From contig CALOEW010000004.1 in assembly GCA_942492445.1 (NCBI GenBank), positions 1 through 14,649 of the forward strand: a stretch of DNA of 14,649 nt, in the 5' to 3' direction. Shown in pieces: positions 14,640 through 14,649 of this stretch (the stretch's first letter is position 1; each line of letters begins with the position of its first letter). The position numbers were made by a program, and so were the translations under genes. A model generated the notes under the pieces. That model made no database searches and had not been told where the DNA came from. It saw nothing but the letters and a program-made list of their open reading frames with translations. Origin of the DNA: NORP240 sp942492445 (GTDB lineage Bacteria; Pseudomonadota; Gammaproteobacteria; Pseudomonadales; Pseudohongiellaceae).

Positions 14640-14649
14640 GCCGTGTTCT

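Overview
The window looks like a gammaproteobacterial chromosome segment. The core genes are of proteobacterial type, and the run yrfG-hslR-(hslO missing)-pckA matches the order known from Escherichia coli and relatives. I cannot name a genus. The core block at about 1.6-11.7 kb has intact reading frames. Both flanks are worn down by frameshifts and mobile DNA.

Left flank (1-1.58 kb): remains of a molybdenum-cofactor operon on the + strand. A 5'-truncated moeA with frameshifts is followed by the C-terminal end of moaD and a possible trace of moaE. Next, also on +, comes a frameshifted fragment of a Ty3/gypsy-type retrotransposon integrase (zinc-binding domain and start of the catalytic core), which is not expected in a bacterium. 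It lies against the 3' end of ftsH, whose last 57 codons look like random read-through of this debris.

Core block. On the minus strand, in transcription order: cysQ (sulfonucleotide phosphatase), a class C beta-lactamase-like serine hydrolase with a changed active-site motif, can (beta carbonic anhydrase) and an ftsH-type membrane protease. Divergent from cysQ on the + strand: yrfG (GMP/IMP nucleotidase), hslR (Hsp15, 50S rescue), pckA (gluconeogenesis), gshA (glutathione synthesis) and the front of dsbB (disulfide formation). CysQ, GshA and DsbB all touch sulfur or thiol metabolism, but only as neighbours.

Right flank (11.69-14.65 kb): dsbB is cut by an IS256-family element that has lost its 3' end and whose transposase is frameshifted. 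Beyond it lies the distal end of an integron cassette array read on the minus strand. Three attC-like sites of 112-120 bp separate (i) a Phd/YefM-ParE toxin-antitoxin cassette, (ii) a HicA-HicB toxin-antitoxin cassette and (iii) a small membrane-protein cassette next to the IS. Both toxin-antitoxin cassettes carry frameshifts. By orientation the integrase gene would lie beyond the right edge of the window.

The main lesson is contrast: about 10 kb of core genes show no frameshift, while about 4 kb of flanks carry a dozen or so. No clearly new molecular system is proven here. The best leads are the eukaryote-like integrase remnant, the decayed toxin-antitoxin cassette array, and the altered hydrolase.
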